Position numbers and translations under genes: made by a program | Shown: in pieces, positions 6,022-13,786 of the stretch | How the letters are laid out: every line of letters begins with the position of its first letter | Position numbering within the stretch: the first letter of the stretch is position 1 | The notes under the pieces: model-generated | Told to the model about the DNA's origin: nothing | What the model saw: only the letters and a program-made list of their open reading frames with translations | Database searches by the model: none | Source: DASUXY01 sp036377675 | GTDB lineage: Bacteria > Bacillota > Bacilli > Bacillales > Amphibacillaceae | DNA length: 13,926 nt | Assembly (NCBI GenBank): GCA_036377675.1 | Contig: DASUXY010000035.1 | Location: 1-13,926, forward strand | Direction: 5' to 3'

Positions 6022-7299
6022 GTGAAACGCAAAAAAACGGTGTTCAGTTGGGTTTTATATGATTTTGGTAATTCTGCTTTCGCAACGACAATTATGGCAG
6101 CTGTTCTTCCCGTATTTTATTATGATGTGGCAGCTAAAGGTTTAGAAGATTCATTAGCGGCTAGTTATTGGGGTTATTCACAATCAATCGCTGTATTGCT
6201 TGTCGCTCTACTAGCACCGATTCTCGGAGCGATTAGTGATTATTCAGCAGCTAAGAAGAAGTTTTTACGGTTTTTTTGTTATATGGGGGTTGTAGCGAGC
6301 ATTTTATTAGCCTTTGTCGGTGAAGGGGATTACATATTTGCTTCGATTTTATTAATTGTAGGAACGATTGGATTTTCCGGTGGAAATGTCTTTTATGATG
6401 CATTTTTACCAGAAATCGCTGAAGAAGAGGAAATTGATAAAGTTTCAGCTGATGGGTTTGCTTGGGGATATGTAGGTGGGGGCTTATTACTTGCAATCAA
6501 CATTTTGATGATTGTGAAATATGAATGGTTTGGATTACCTAATGCTACAGTAGCTAGTCAAGTGTCATTCGCTTCGGTTGGTGTATGGTGGTTTGTTTTT
6601 TCACTTCCGTTATTTAAACATATTCAAGAAGAGAAAAAAACAACTGTGAACCGTCGTGAACACTCTTACATTGCAATCGGCTTTAAAAGAGTAACTTCTA
6701 CATTTAAAGAAATTAAACGGTATAAGCAATTATTAATTTTCTTATTCGCTTTTTGGTTGTATAATGATGGTATTTCTACGATTATTAAAATGGCAACGAT
6801 TTACGGGCGAGATATCGGCATTGATCGTAATGCTTTAATTACAGCATTGCTCATCACTCAATTTGTCGGAATTCCGTGCACATTTTTCTTCGGATGGCTA
6901 GCAAAAAAAATAACAGCTAAACGAGCGTTAACATGTTCGCTATATGTATATTTAGGGATTGTTATTTTAGGATACTTTATGACTTCGGCGATTCATTTTT
7001 ATTTATTAGCGATTAGCGTCGGATTTGTTCAAGGCGGGGCACAATCTTTAAGTCGTTCGATTTATGGGCGGATGGTTCCAGAAGATAAGCATGCGGAGTT
7101 TTTTGGGTTTTATGGAATATCTTCTAAGTTCGCGGCGGTCTTCGGTCCGTTTATATTTGCTTTCGTTGGACAATTGACAGGTTCTAGTCGATTTGGCATC
7201 ATATCATTAATCGTATTTTTCATCGCTGGAATCGTTTTATTGAATCTTGTTGATGTTGAGCAAGGAATGGAAGAGGCTAATAAGGTGAAGACGGCTTAA
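6022..7299 (+). CDS. UMF1-family (Atg22-like) MFS transporter, YxiO-like
   Basis: A 425-residue polytopic membrane protein with about 12 hydrophobic segments. The N-terminal SWVLYDFGNSAFATTI is the characteristic start of the UMF1/Atg22-type branch of the major facilitator superfamily (B. subtilis YxiO, similar length). Further support comes from GAISDYSAAKKK (the MFS motif-A-like loop after TM2), FYDAFLPEIA, and QGGAQSLSRSIYGRMVPE in the C-terminal half. Bacterial members have no well-established substrate; yeast Atg22 is a vacuolar amino acid exporter. The start is GTG behind a GGGGGG purine run. The gene is preceded by a palindrome and a TATAAT box. A small basic ORF follows 25 bases after the stop and shares its terminator. 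Confidence 0.88.
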   Translation: MKRKKTVFSWVLYDFGNSAFATTIMAAVLPVFYYDVAAKGLEDSLAASYWGYSQSIAVLLVALLAPILGAISDYSAAKKKFLRFFCYMGVVASILLAFVGEGDYIFASILLIVGTIGFSGGNVFYDAFLPEIAEEEEIDKVSADGFAWGYVGGGLLLAINILMIVKYEWFGLPNATVASQVSFASVGVWWFVFSLPLFKHIQEEKKTTVNRREHSYIAIGFKRVTSTFKEIKRYKQLLIFLFAFWLYNDGISTIIKMATIYGRDIGIDRNALITALLITQFVGIPCTFFFGWLAKKITAKRALTCSLYVYLGIVILGYFMTSAIHFYLLAISVGFVQGGAQSLSRSIYGRMVPEDKHAEFFGFYGISSKFAAVFGPFIFAFVGQLTGSSRFGIISLIVFFIAGIVLLNLVDVEQGMEEANKVKTA

Positions 7300-7324
7300 A
7301 TCGTAGCAAGGGACGTGTCATGAG

Positions 7325-7465
7325 ATGAAAATGAACCAGTTTCGTCGTCTTTTAGGACAGCTCACCCGCGTCTTAGGAGATCTTCAAGCGATTAAAAATG
7401 GTCGAATTGGTTGGCGAACAAGTAGACGATTGATGAGAAAAATCATTCAGAAATGGTTTCGCTGA
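7325..7465 (+). CDS. uncharacterised 46-residue, highly basic small protein
   Basis: A short ORF beginning MKMNQFRRLLGQLTRVLGDL and ending IIQKWFR. It has nine Arg, four Lys and one Asp (net about +12), with Leu/Ile/Trp spaced so that amphipathic helices are likely and no hydrophobic membrane segment. The stop lies eight bases before a strong terminator. The start is 25 bases after the MFS stop, with AAGGGA (7308-7313) 11 bases upstream; a second Met two codons in is an alternative. I recall similar short basic proteins with an AIKNGR-like core in Bacillus genomes but cannot name a family. Co-transcription with the MFS gene is inferred from spacing and the shared terminator. Confidence 0.6.
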   Translation: MKMNQFRRLLGQLTRVLGDLQAIKNGRIGWRTSRRLMRKIIQKWFR

Positions 7466-7472
7466 AAAGATT

Positions 7473-7510
7473 GAGGCTTTCAGAACATACATGCTGACAG
7501 CCTCGTTTTT
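7473..7510. terminator. terminator after the MFS/46-aa operon
   Basis: GAGGCTTTCAG (7473-7483) pairs with CTGACAGCCTC (7494-7504) with one T/C mismatch, followed by GTTTTT. On the minus strand the hairpin is followed by AATCTTTT, so it may also serve the convergent phospholipase-like gene. Confidence 0.85.
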
Positions 7511-7533
7511 CTTGTAAACTTCACGCTTCCTTT

Positions 7534-8448
7534 TTAAAAAATCGGGTCGCTATATACATTTTTTAATGGGAGCTCAACTCGTTTTCCAGTATCATAGGAA
7601 ATATTACCAATCAACTCTTTAAGATGAGTGATGTGATGTTCGTTCTCCTCAAACCAATACATCATCAACTTTTCTACAATTTGGATTCCTTTTACTTTCG
7701 CTTGTTCATACAGATCAATGAAGCTTTCTGTATGAGGTTCTTTTGTTGCTGGATGATACCACGTTTTTCGTTGCATATTCAAATAATCTGTTTTTTCTTT
7801 GATCGGCTGGTGTGAATATGACGAGATGAGAGATGGAAAAAGCGCGTTTTTCCATCCATAAGGATCTGATAAAATCTTCAGTGCCAATTTCATATCTTGA
7901 TATGATTTTTGAATATATTTAGGGGAGTTAAAGGGAATTTCGGGATAAAATTTTTTTATCGTTTCATGTAAAATATTTAAAATCTCTTTCGGTAATGAAA
8001 AACCGACATCAATTTCTTTATGTGCAGCTGCTCTCCATGTTTTTAAACGATGATATTTTTCCATCATTAACGTATCAATTTGAATTTCTAACTTTTGGTG
8101 TTTGTTCCCTTCATATCCTGCTCGATAATGAATATATGGATGAGTGCTTCGGTCTAATAGGTGATGTGTAGTAAAGCCGAACACATACGTTTTCGTCTCC
8201 ATTCCCTTTTGTTTTGCGATCCGAATGAGATCGATTAAAAATGGTCCACAATGTTTCGTATGCAACAATTTTCCGATGTTCGGTACACGTTCACTTTTGA
8301 CCCAAGGCCAGAAGTTATAATAGTAAAAAGGATCTGGTCCTTGAGAGCCTAATTTCATCATAGCTTCTTCGTAGGTAGATAATGGGCGAAGGTGAAGGGC
8401 ATCAACAATTTCTTCACAAAAAAGAATATGTGTCCAAATATTTGGCAT
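7534..8448 (-). CDS. zinc-dependent phospholipase C family protein
   Basis: A 304-residue protein matching the zinc-dependent phospholipase C/S1-P1 nuclease-like fold. The candidate metal ligands appear in the expected order: His7 (WTHILF), Asp39 (GSQGPDPFYY), His63 or His66, the cluster His95/His96/Asp99 with His103 (TTHHLLDRSTHP), then His117, Glu121 and Asp125 (HQKLEIQID). Unlike the secreted clostridial and B. cereus enzymes it has no signal peptide and starts MPNIWTH, so it is probably cytoplasmic and need not be a toxin. This cytoplasmic type is common in Bacillus and uncharacterised as far as I know. The start is ATG, eight bases after AAAGGAGG. It is monocistronic and divergent from fumarase. 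A minus-strand TATACT (8506-8501) is a possible -10. Confidence 0.82.
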   Translation of the reverse strand: MPNIWTHILFCEEIVDALHLRPLSTYEEAMMKLGSQGPDPFYYYNFWPWVKSERVPNIGKLLHTKHCGPFLIDLIRIAKQKGMETKTYVFGFTTHHLLDRSTHPYIHYRAGYEGNKHQKLEIQIDTLMMEKYHRLKTWRAAAHKEIDVGFSLPKEILNILHETIKKFYPEIPFNSPKYIQKSYQDMKLALKILSDPYGWKNALFPSLISSYSHQPIKEKTDYLNMQRKTWYHPATKEPHTESFIDLYEQAKVKGIQIVEKLMMYWFEENEHHITHLKELIGNISYDTGKRVELPLKNVYSDPIF

Positions 8449-8647
8449 GACAAGAACCTCCTTTCGTTAAATGGACAATAAAAGGGGCACTTCACTTACT
8501 AGTATATACGCGATAAAGTGAGCAATCAGTTGAAAGTTTAGACAATTTTATGACACTTGGCTGTGAAGGATAAAGAAGGACTTAAAAGACAAAATCCAAC
8601 AAAATTTGCGTAAAAAAGAATCATTTGGTTAACTATCTACAAAAATT

Positions 8648-8656
8648 TGCTACAAT
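8648..8656 (+). promoter_or_regulatory. extended -10 promoter of fumarase
   Basis: TGCTACAAT (8648-8656) is an extended -10 (TG-N-TACAAT). GTTAAC lies 17 bases upstream of the -10 hexamer and is a poor -35, as is typical of extended -10 promoters. The transcript would start near 8663, leaving a leader of about 36 nt. Confidence 0.5.
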
Positions 8657-8698
8657 AGTAATAAGGAGTTTTTAAAAAGATTATGGGAGGAAATACAT

Positions 8699-10084
8699 AT
8701 GGACTATCGCATTGAACATGATACATTAGGAGAAGTTAAAGTTCCAGCGGACAAATATTGGGGTGCACAGACGCAAAGAAGTAAACAAAACTTTCCAATC
8801 GGGCAAGAAAAAATGCCAAACGAAATTATTAAATCATTCGCTTATTTGAAAAAAAGTACCGCCCAAGCAAATAGTGATTTAGGATTAATGGAACAAATAA
8901 AAGCAGATGCGATCGCATATGCAGCAGATCAAATTTTAGCTGATAAATTAAACGAACACTTTCCATTAGTCGTCTGGCAAACAGGCAGTGGAACACAATC
9001 AAATATGAACGTCAATGAAGTCATCGCCTTTGTCGGAAACAAATGGTTAGAAGAACAAGGGAGCGAAGAAAGGCTTCATCCAAATGATGACGTAAACAAA
9101 TCACAAAGCTCAAACGATACGTACCCAACAGCATTTCATGTAGCAGCTGTATTGAAGTTAGAAGATACTGTCCTTCCAGCTCTTCAACAATTGAAAAAGA
9201 CATTAAAAGATAAAATGGAAGCATTTCAAAATATCGTTAAAATTGGTCGTACGCATTTACAAGACGCAACGCCATTAACACTCGGTCAAGAAATTAGTGG
9301 CTGGCATCGAATGCTTGAGCGTACTGAAATGATGATTCATGAAAGCGTCGAACATTTAAAAGAGCTAGCCATTGGTGGAACAGCTGTAGGAACGGGTTTA
9401 AATGCTCATCCACAGTTTTCAGAACGTGTCTGTAAAATCATCAGTGAATTTACGAAAAAAGACTTCAAATCAGCACCGAATAAATTCCATTCATTAACGA
9501 GTTATGATGAAATTGTTTATGCACATGGAGCGTTAAAAGCATTAGCAGCCGATTTGATGAAGATCGCTAATGACGTTCGTTGGTTAGCAAGTGGTCCACG
9601 TTGTGGAATTGGTGAGATTACAATACCATCAAATGAACCGGGAAGTTCAATTATGCCAGGAAAAGTAAACCCGACTCAAAGTGAAGCCTTAACGATGGTT
9701 GCAACCCAAGTGATGGGAAATGATGCGACAATTGGTTTTGCAGCGAGCCAAGGGAACTTTGAACTAAACGTGTTTAAACCGGTGATGGCCTATAATTTCC
9801 TACAATCTTGTCAGCTACTTGCAGATGGCATGTTGTCATTTGATGAACGTAGTGCACAAGGGATCGAGCCGAATCATGAGCAAATTGAAAAGAACTTAAA
9901 TGAATCGTTAATGCTTGTTACCGCTTTAAATCCGCATATCGGTTATGAAAATGCAGCAAAAATTGCTAAGAAAGCATTTGAAGATAACTCTACATTAAAA
10001 GAAACAGCTGTAAAGCTTGGCTTGTTAACCGAAGAACAATTTGATGAATATGTTAAGCCTGAAGAAATGACATCTCCTAAATAA
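8699..10084 (+). CDS. fumC: fumarate hydratase class II (FumC/CitG)
   Basis: TCA-cycle enzyme that reversibly hydrates fumarate to L-malate; an iron-independent homotetramer in the cytoplasm. The 461-residue length equals the B. subtilis CitG size class. Conserved blocks are TGSGTQSNMNVNEV (95-108), NKSQSSNDTYPTAFH (133-147), GRTHLQDATPLTLGQE (183-198) with active-site His186, and the family signature GSSIMPGKVNP (315-325) with catalytic Ser316. Aspartase and argininosuccinate lyase share the fold, but the TGSGTQ and NKSQSSND blocks are those of fumarase. The ATG follows GGGAGG by eight bases. The gene is monocistronic, with an extended -10 promoter upstream and a terminator 13 bases after the stop. 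In B. subtilis the gene is citG. Confidence 0.97.
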   Translation: MDYRIEHDTLGEVKVPADKYWGAQTQRSKQNFPIGQEKMPNEIIKSFAYLKKSTAQANSDLGLMEQIKADAIAYAADQILADKLNEHFPLVVWQTGSGTQSNMNVNEVIAFVGNKWLEEQGSEERLHPNDDVNKSQSSNDTYPTAFHVAAVLKLEDTVLPALQQLKKTLKDKMEAFQNIVKIGRTHLQDATPLTLGQEISGWHRMLERTEMMIHESVEHLKELAIGGTAVGTGLNAHPQFSERVCKIISEFTKKDFKSAPNKFHSLTSYDEIVYAHGALKALAADLMKIANDVRWLASGPRCGIGEITIPSNEPGSSIMPGKVNPTQSEALTMVATQVMGNDATIGFAASQGNFELNVFKPVMAYNFLQSCQLLADGMLSFDERSAQGIEPNHEQIEKNLNESLMLVTALNPHIGYENAAKIAKKAFEDNSTLKETAVKLGLLTEEQFDEYVKPEEMTSPK

Positions 10085-10096
10085 GCTATGAAAATG

Positions 10097-10138
10097 ACCG
10101 CTTGTAAATTGGAAGTTCCGAAATACAAGCGGTATTTT
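10097..10138 (+). terminator. fumarase terminator
   Basis: ACCGCTTGTA (10097-10106) pairs perfectly with TACAAGCGGT (10124-10133). ATTTTTA follows. A small GGAA/TTCC pairing can form inside the loop. Confidence 0.85.
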
Positions 10139-10267
10139 TATGAAGTCTTCCACCCATTCATGTCGACGACAAAGCAAAAAAATGAACAAATCAGCACAAA
10201 TTACCAACGTTTATTCGTGATAAGTTTTTTTGAATTGCTAACAATAGAAGTACAGGAGGTGAACATC

Positions 10268-10483
10268 ATGGCTAACAACAACTCAAGAAACTCGAACCAA
10301 TTAGTTGTACCTGGAGCACAACAAGCTCTTGATCAAATGAAAATTGAAATTGCTCAAGAATTTGGTGTTAATTTAGGTGCTGATACGACTTCTCGTGCTA
10401 ACGGATCTGTTGGTGGAGAAATCACAAAGCGTTTAGTACAAACAGCTCAACAGCAATTAGGTGGACAATTTCCACAACAATAA
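10268..10483 (+). CDS. alpha/beta-type small acid-soluble spore protein (SASP)
   Basis: A 71-residue protein that would coat and protect DNA in the dormant spore core and supply amino acids on germination. It carries the family's central block NQLVVPGAQQALDQMKIEIA followed by QEFGVNLGADTTSRANGSVGGEITKRLVQ. The germination protease GPR is known to cut alpha/beta SASPs after a Glu in this block, here Glu27-Ile28. The start is ATG 10268 with AGGAGGTG seven bases upstream. An open frame from 10088 is rejected because it overlaps the fumarase terminator and has no ribosome site. Expression should be forespore-specific through sigma-G. A loose candidate exists (TGATAA at 10218, AACAATA at 10240), but I do not see a clean consensus. 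Which of the paralogues (SspA-D) it matches best is not clear. It has its own terminator. Confidence 0.95.
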   Translation: MANNNSRNSNQLVVPGAQQALDQMKIEIAQEFGVNLGADTTSRANGSVGGEITKRLVQTAQQQLGGQFPQQ

Positions 10484-10522
10484 TTATACGGATGGCTTAC
10501 AGGGATAAAACCCTCTATCATA

Positions 10523-10556
10523 TTTAGGGAAAGTCTTCTGGCTTTCCCTAAATTTT
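10523..10556 (+). terminator. SASP terminator
   Basis: TTTAGGGAAAG (10523-10533) pairs perfectly with CTTTCCCTAAA (10542-10552) around an 8-base loop, and a TTTTAT run follows. Confidence 0.82.
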
Positions 10557-10590
10557 ATGCTTCGGTTATACATATCGTTGACCATTCTAG

Positions 10591-11688
10591 TTATTTAATT
10601 CTCCTTTCTGAATGTTCATCAAAAAAGTGTGCGTAATCCATGTTAAAGGTAAGCTTCATCCACTCTTTACGCTGAACATTTGTCCGGGAATCTATTCGTG
10701 CAATAATGGATTGATTATCAATGGTGAAATAGAGAAACGTTTCCGCCCCCATTAATTCAGCTACATCAATTTTAGCTTTTATTGTAGTCTTTGATGGCAC
10801 GGGAGTAACAGTCGAATGGTCACGAATGTTTTCCGGACGAATCCCTAAAATGACATGTTTACCAACATAATTTTGCTCATGTAAAGGTTGTAGTTTATTT
10901 TCAGGTATTTTTATGTTTAACTCACCAATTACGAAGGATCCATCCAATATTTTTCCACGTAAAAAATTCATCGGTGGTGAACCGATAAAGTTACCTACGA
11001 ATATATTATCGGGAAAATCATAAACATGTTTCGGTTCGCCGACTTGTTGGATGAAACCATCTTTCATAACGACTAAACGCGTCGCCATCGTCATCGCTTC
11101 TGTTTGATCGTGGGTTACATAAATCGTCGTCGTCTGCAATCGTTGGTGAAGCTTCGTAATTTCTGCTCGCATTTGGACACGTAATTTTGCATCGAGGTTA
11201 CTTAAAGGCTCATCCATCAAAAATACGTTTGCCTCACGAACAATCGCTCTTCCTAAGGCGACACGTTGTCGTTGTCCACCGGACAGTGCTTTCGGTTTGC
11301 GATCTAAATAATTTTCTAAACCGAGGATATTTGCTGCATGTTTAACACGTTGATCAATTTCGGCTTTCTTAAATTTTCGTAATTTTAAACTAAATGCCAT
11401 ATTTTCATATACACTCATATGGGGATATAAAGCGTAATTTTGGAAGACCATCGCTATATTGCGATCTTTTGGAGCGACATCGTTCATTAATTGATCATCA
11501 ATATACAATTGTCCCTTTGTAATTTCTTCCAATCCCGCAATCATACGAAGTGTCGTTGATTTTCCACAACCAGATGGACCTACTAAGACAATGAATTCTT
11601 TATCTTTCACGTGTAGGTTAAAGTTATCGACAGCAACAATGTCTTTATCAAATACTTTTCGGATGTTTTTTAAGCGTAATTCTGCCAC
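10591..11688 (-). CDS. msmX: carbohydrate ABC transporter ATP-binding protein (MsmX/UgpC/MalK type)
   Basis: The ATPase that energises carbohydrate ABC importers, docking on the cytoplasmic face of permease pairs. From the chosen start the order is: Walker A GPSGCGKST (37-45), Q-loop Gln83 (VFQNYALYPH), signature LSGGQ (135-139), Walker B VFLMDE (155-160), H-loop His193 (YVTHDQTEA), and a C-terminal TOBE/regulatory domain (about 230-365). The sequence closely resembles B. subtilis MsmX, a shared ATPase for several sugar importers encoded apart from its permeases; here too no permease or binding protein is nearby. I chose GTG 11688 as the start: GGAGGG lies six bases upstream, the N-terminus becomes MAELRL, and the length becomes 365 residues, the MsmX length. 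ATG 11706 would place that ribosome site inside the coding region. Confidence 0.92.
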   Translation of the reverse strand: MAELRLKNIRKVFDKDIVAVDNFNLHVKDKEFIVLVGPSGCGKSTTLRMIAGLEEITKGQLYIDDQLMNDVAPKDRNIAMVFQNYALYPHMSVYENMAFSLKLRKFKKAEIDQRVKHAANILGLENYLDRKPKALSGGQRQRVALGRAIVREANVFLMDEPLSNLDAKLRVQMRAEITKLHQRLQTTTIYVTHDQTEAMTMATRLVVMKDGFIQQVGEPKHVYDFPDNIFVGNFIGSPPMNFLRGKILDGSFVIGELNIKIPENKLQPLHEQNYVGKHVILGIRPENIRDHSTVTPVPSKTTIKAKIDVAELMGAETFLYFTIDNQSIIARIDSRTNVQRKEWMKLTFNMDYAHFFDEHSERRIK

Positions 11689-12107
11689 ATTGTGCCCTCC
11701 AATCATTCATCACTTCTATATAACATATTATTTAATCTATTCTCGTTTTATGCTCACCGTAAAAAGAGAATGAAACGAACCATAAAGTAATCAACAGTTT
11801 CTCTCGATATATATTTGCTTGGAAATCAGCTTTTTACATTGAACCGTTTTCGTAACTTAATAAAATGTAAAAATGAATGATTAAAATGTTTTTTTCCATG
11901 GATGAATCATGGAAAATCCTTTTTCTTCATATCTTGTTACCATAATTTAAACAAAAAATAGTAGAGAAAAGCGATTGTTTACTAAATGTAAAGCTATACA
12001 TATAGTTATTCCTTTGTTATAGTTACTTTTAGAGGTTTTTCAGCTCGGCCACTTTGTTCCTTCATGGCGCCCTTGAACTGAGTAATTTATAAAAAGGAGA
12101 TATGTTC
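11689..12107. other. divergent intergenic region between msmX and yheA
   Basis: About 420 AT-rich bases with no ORF I can support. It holds a terminator-like hairpin, TTTTCCATG (11892-11900) with CATGGAAAA (11908-11916), followed on the plus strand by TCCTTTTTCTT. It also holds a candidate plus-strand promoter for yheA (11975-12002) and a possible leader hairpin (12041-12080) just ahead of the yheA ribosome site. No clear promoter was found for msmX. A loose TTGAACCGTTTTCG (near 11840) resembles a CcpA site only weakly. Confidence 0.5.
11975..12002 (+). promoter_or_regulatory. candidate promoter for yheA
   Basis: TTGTTT (11975-11980) and TACATA (11997-12002) are 16 bases apart. The leader would be about 100 nt and would include the GGCCA/TGGC hairpin at 12041-12080. 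The match is modest. Confidence 0.35.
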
Positions 12108-12464
12108 ATGTCTAATATGTATGACCATTCGTATAATTTAGAGAAAGCGATTCGAGAAAGCGAAGAGTTCAAAAATTTGGAAGAGGCTTTTGAAACTGTC
12201 ATGAATGATGCAGATGCTAAAAAAATGTTTGAGAATTTTCGAGATACACAAATTAATTTGCAAGAAAAACAAATGCAAGGATTAGAAATTACTGAAGAGG
12301 AAGTCGAAAAGGCGACGCAAATTGTAGAGCTTGTCCAGCAACATAAGGAAATATCTAATTTAATGGAAGCAGAGCAACGATTAAACGTCGTCATTAATGA
12401 TATTAGCCGAATTATTACAAAACCGTTAGAGGAACTATACGGAACACACGAAAAGAATAATTAA
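12108..12464 (+). CDS. yheA: YlbF/YmcA-family protein YheA
   Basis: A 118-residue, all-helical soluble protein. It resembles B. subtilis YheA (UPF0342) along its whole length, notably AKKMFENFRDTQINLQEKQM (38-57), EITEEEV, VQQHKEISNLMEAEQRL and the ending ITKPLEELYG. The YlbF/YmcA relatives act in RNA processing and competence/sporulation signalling, but YheA itself has no firmly established role. The charged heptad-like pattern suggests helical hairpins and self-association. I chose ATG 12108, which has AAGGAGA (12094-12100) seven bases upstream. ATG 12102 is only one base from that site and would add two residues. The gene is monocistronic with a GC-rich terminator. Confidence 0.88.
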   Translation: MSNMYDHSYNLEKAIRESEEFKNLEEAFETVMNDADAKKMFENFRDTQINLQEKQMQGLEITEEEVEKATQIVELVQQHKEISNLMEAEQRLNVVINDISRIITKPLEELYGTHEKNN

Positions 12465-12476
12465 TCTTAAAGCAAT

Positions 12477-12504
12477 CCGCAGAAGAAGTTTTCTGCGGTC
12501 TTTT
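12477..12504 (+). terminator. yheA terminator
   Basis: CCGCAGAA (12477-12484) pairs perfectly with TTCTGCGG (12491-12498) across a 6-base loop, and TCTTTT follows. Confidence 0.85.
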
Positions 12505-12596
12505 GTATGCACATAAAAAATATATATATTTATGAAGGATTTTTTCGAATGATGGAGAATTTATTTATTATGCACATAAAAGGGGGAGTGACAATA

Positions 12597-13367
12597 GTGA
12601 ATACAGTTATTTATACGAGTGAACAAGGCATTTCAACCATTTATTTAAATCGTCCAAAACTGTATAATGCTTTGAATCAAGAGATGTTGCAAGAGTTGCT
12701 TACAGTTATTGAGGAAGTAGAGAAAAACGATGATCTGATTGTAATCTTGACTGGAAAAGGCCCAGCATTTTGTGCAGGAGGCGATATCGGTATGATGGAA
12801 GGGTTTGCTGAGAAGTCGTTTTTTGACGACGTGATGGGAATGATCAGCCAAATTGTCAGCAAACTATATATGATGCCGAAAATAGTCATCTCAGCTGTAC
12901 AAGGTCCTGCAGCTGGCTTAGGATTGAGCCTTGCACTGACAGCGGATTATGTCATTGCTCATAAAGAAGCGAAATTAGGTATGTTATTTCTCGGGGTTGG
13001 TCTCGTTCCTGATGGAGGCGGACATTTTTGGCTCGAGGAACGAATGGGCACGCATCAAGCGAAACAATTTATATGGTCAATGAAGCAAGTGCAAGGTGAG
13101 CAAGCCCGTTCAATGGGGTTGGTTGACTCGTTCGTTGAACATGATGTAATGGGTGAAGTGAAAACGTTTGGGAAAAAGCTGTTAGCTTCTCCATTGCAAG
13201 CGATAATTAAAACGAAAATGGTCTATCATTCAGGACGAAAAGGTCGCTTACAATCTTTTTTAGAAAGTGAACAGCAAGCACAGTGGAAACTACGTCAGAC
13301 CGATGATCATAAAGAAGGTGTACGTGCATTTATGGAAAAAAGAAAACCGATGTTTACAGGTAAATAA
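12597..13367 (+). CDS. enoyl-CoA hydratase/isomerase family protein (YhaR-like)
   Basis: A 256-residue crotonase-fold protein, probably cytoplasmic and acting on an acyl-CoA. The CoA/oxyanion-hole blocks are intact: NRPKLYNALN (18-27), FCAGGD (58-63) and GPAAGLGLSLAL (103-114). By alignment with rat mitochondrial hydratase, the positions of the two catalytic glutamates (E144, E164) are Ser111 and Phe131, so ordinary enoyl-CoA hydration is doubtful. An Asp (139) in GLVPDGGG matches the Asp in PaaG-type isomerases. B. subtilis YhaR is of similar length. I place the start at GTG 12597, eight bases after GGGGGAG; the frame is open 30 codons further upstream and includes a second GTG at 12588. A hairpin without a T-tract follows the stop. 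Confidence 0.85.
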   Translation: MNTVIYTSEQGISTIYLNRPKLYNALNQEMLQELLTVIEEVEKNDDLIVILTGKGPAFCAGGDIGMMEGFAEKSFFDDVMGMISQIVSKLYMMPKIVISAVQGPAAGLGLSLALTADYVIAHKEAKLGMLFLGVGLVPDGGGHFWLEERMGTHQAKQFIWSMKQVQGEQARSMGLVDSFVEHDVMGEVKTFGKKLLASPLQAIIKTKMVYHSGRKGRLQSFLESEQQAQWKLRQTDDHKEGVRAFMEKRKPMFTGK

Positions 13368-13377
13368 GATGTTTAAT

Positions 13378-13441
13378 AGCGACTCCATCGGTATTCGTTC
13401 TTTCGGAGTACTGTGTTATGTTGGAGTCGCTTCGCTTACGT
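13378..13441 (+). terminator. long-loop hairpin after the crotonase-family gene
   Basis: AGCGACTCC (13378-13386) pairs perfectly with GGAGTCGCT (13433-13441) around a 46-base loop. No T-run follows, so it may be a weak or Rho-dependent end, or an RNA-stabilising structure. The rest of 13442-13520 contains a small TCGTT/AACGA hairpin and nothing else that I recognise. Confidence 0.4.
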
Positions 13442-13520
13442 ATATACCAATATTCAGAAAGTTATTTCACGACTTTCGTCTGTTTGTTTATCGTTCGCTA
13501 ACGACATCATCGGTTTCACC

Positions 13521-13706
13521 TTATCGGTGGAATAAAACTAACTGACCATCAGGTGATACACAACGATGAGTCTTTTCACTATATCCCTCTTTTTCGAGTT
13601 TTTCTTGACCGATTACTTTTGCTTCATCATGATGTTGAGCTTTAAATGTATCGTCGAGCAACTTTTCTCCAGTAGATTCGAATGCTGTTAAAAAGTATGT
13701 TTTCAT
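13521..13706 (-). CDS. yhzD: YhzD-like small protein
   Basis: A 61-residue protein starting MKTYFLTAFESTGEKLLDDT and ending EKTHRCVSPDGQLVLFHR. The layout of a beta-hairpin, an acidic helix with EAKVIGQEKL, and the conserved THRC-SP-G-L-LFH tail matches my recollection of Bacillus YhzD-like proteins, whose function is unknown. The ATG (13706-13704) follows a strong AAGGAGGGGGAG; ten upstream in-frame residues are open but would span that site. A minus-strand TATAAT (13746-13741) with a poor -35 is a plausible promoter, only about 40 bases from the IS end. No clear terminator follows the stop. Confidence 0.65.
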   Translation of the reverse strand: MKTYFLTAFESTGEKLLDDTFKAQHHDEAKVIGQEKLEKEGYSEKTHRCVSPDGQLVLFHR

Positions 13707-13786
13707 GTAAACTCCCCCTCCTTGAAGTATATACATATTTATTATATAATTTTTAGCTCCAAAAAGAAACCTCTTCTCTTTTACAA

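Noticed and set aside
8491..8522. Hairpin TCACTT/AAGTGA in the phospholipase-fumarase gap as a riboswitch or operator
   Set aside because: Only six base pairs with a long loop, no conserved motif, and within what chance would give in AT-rich intergenic DNA.
10088..10483. 131-residue ORF as the SASP gene
   Set aside because: The first 60 codons overlap the fumarase terminator and precede the AGGAGGTG site. The SASP family starts at ATG 10268.
11836..11852. CcpA (cre) site upstream of msmX, around TTGAACCGTTTTCG
   Set aside because: It has several mismatches to the cre consensus, including the leading TG, and no clear promoter is placed beside it.
12062..12394. Minus-strand 110-residue ORF opposite yheA
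   Set aside because: It is the antisense shadow of a confidently identified gene, Cys/Ser-rich as expected from reading helix-coding DNA backwards, and has no ribosome site.
12507..12596. 30-residue N-terminal extension of the crotonase-family protein
   Set aside because: It starts within a few bases of the yheA terminator, has no ribosome site, and does not look like the family. GTG 12597 has a good site and gives the normal length.
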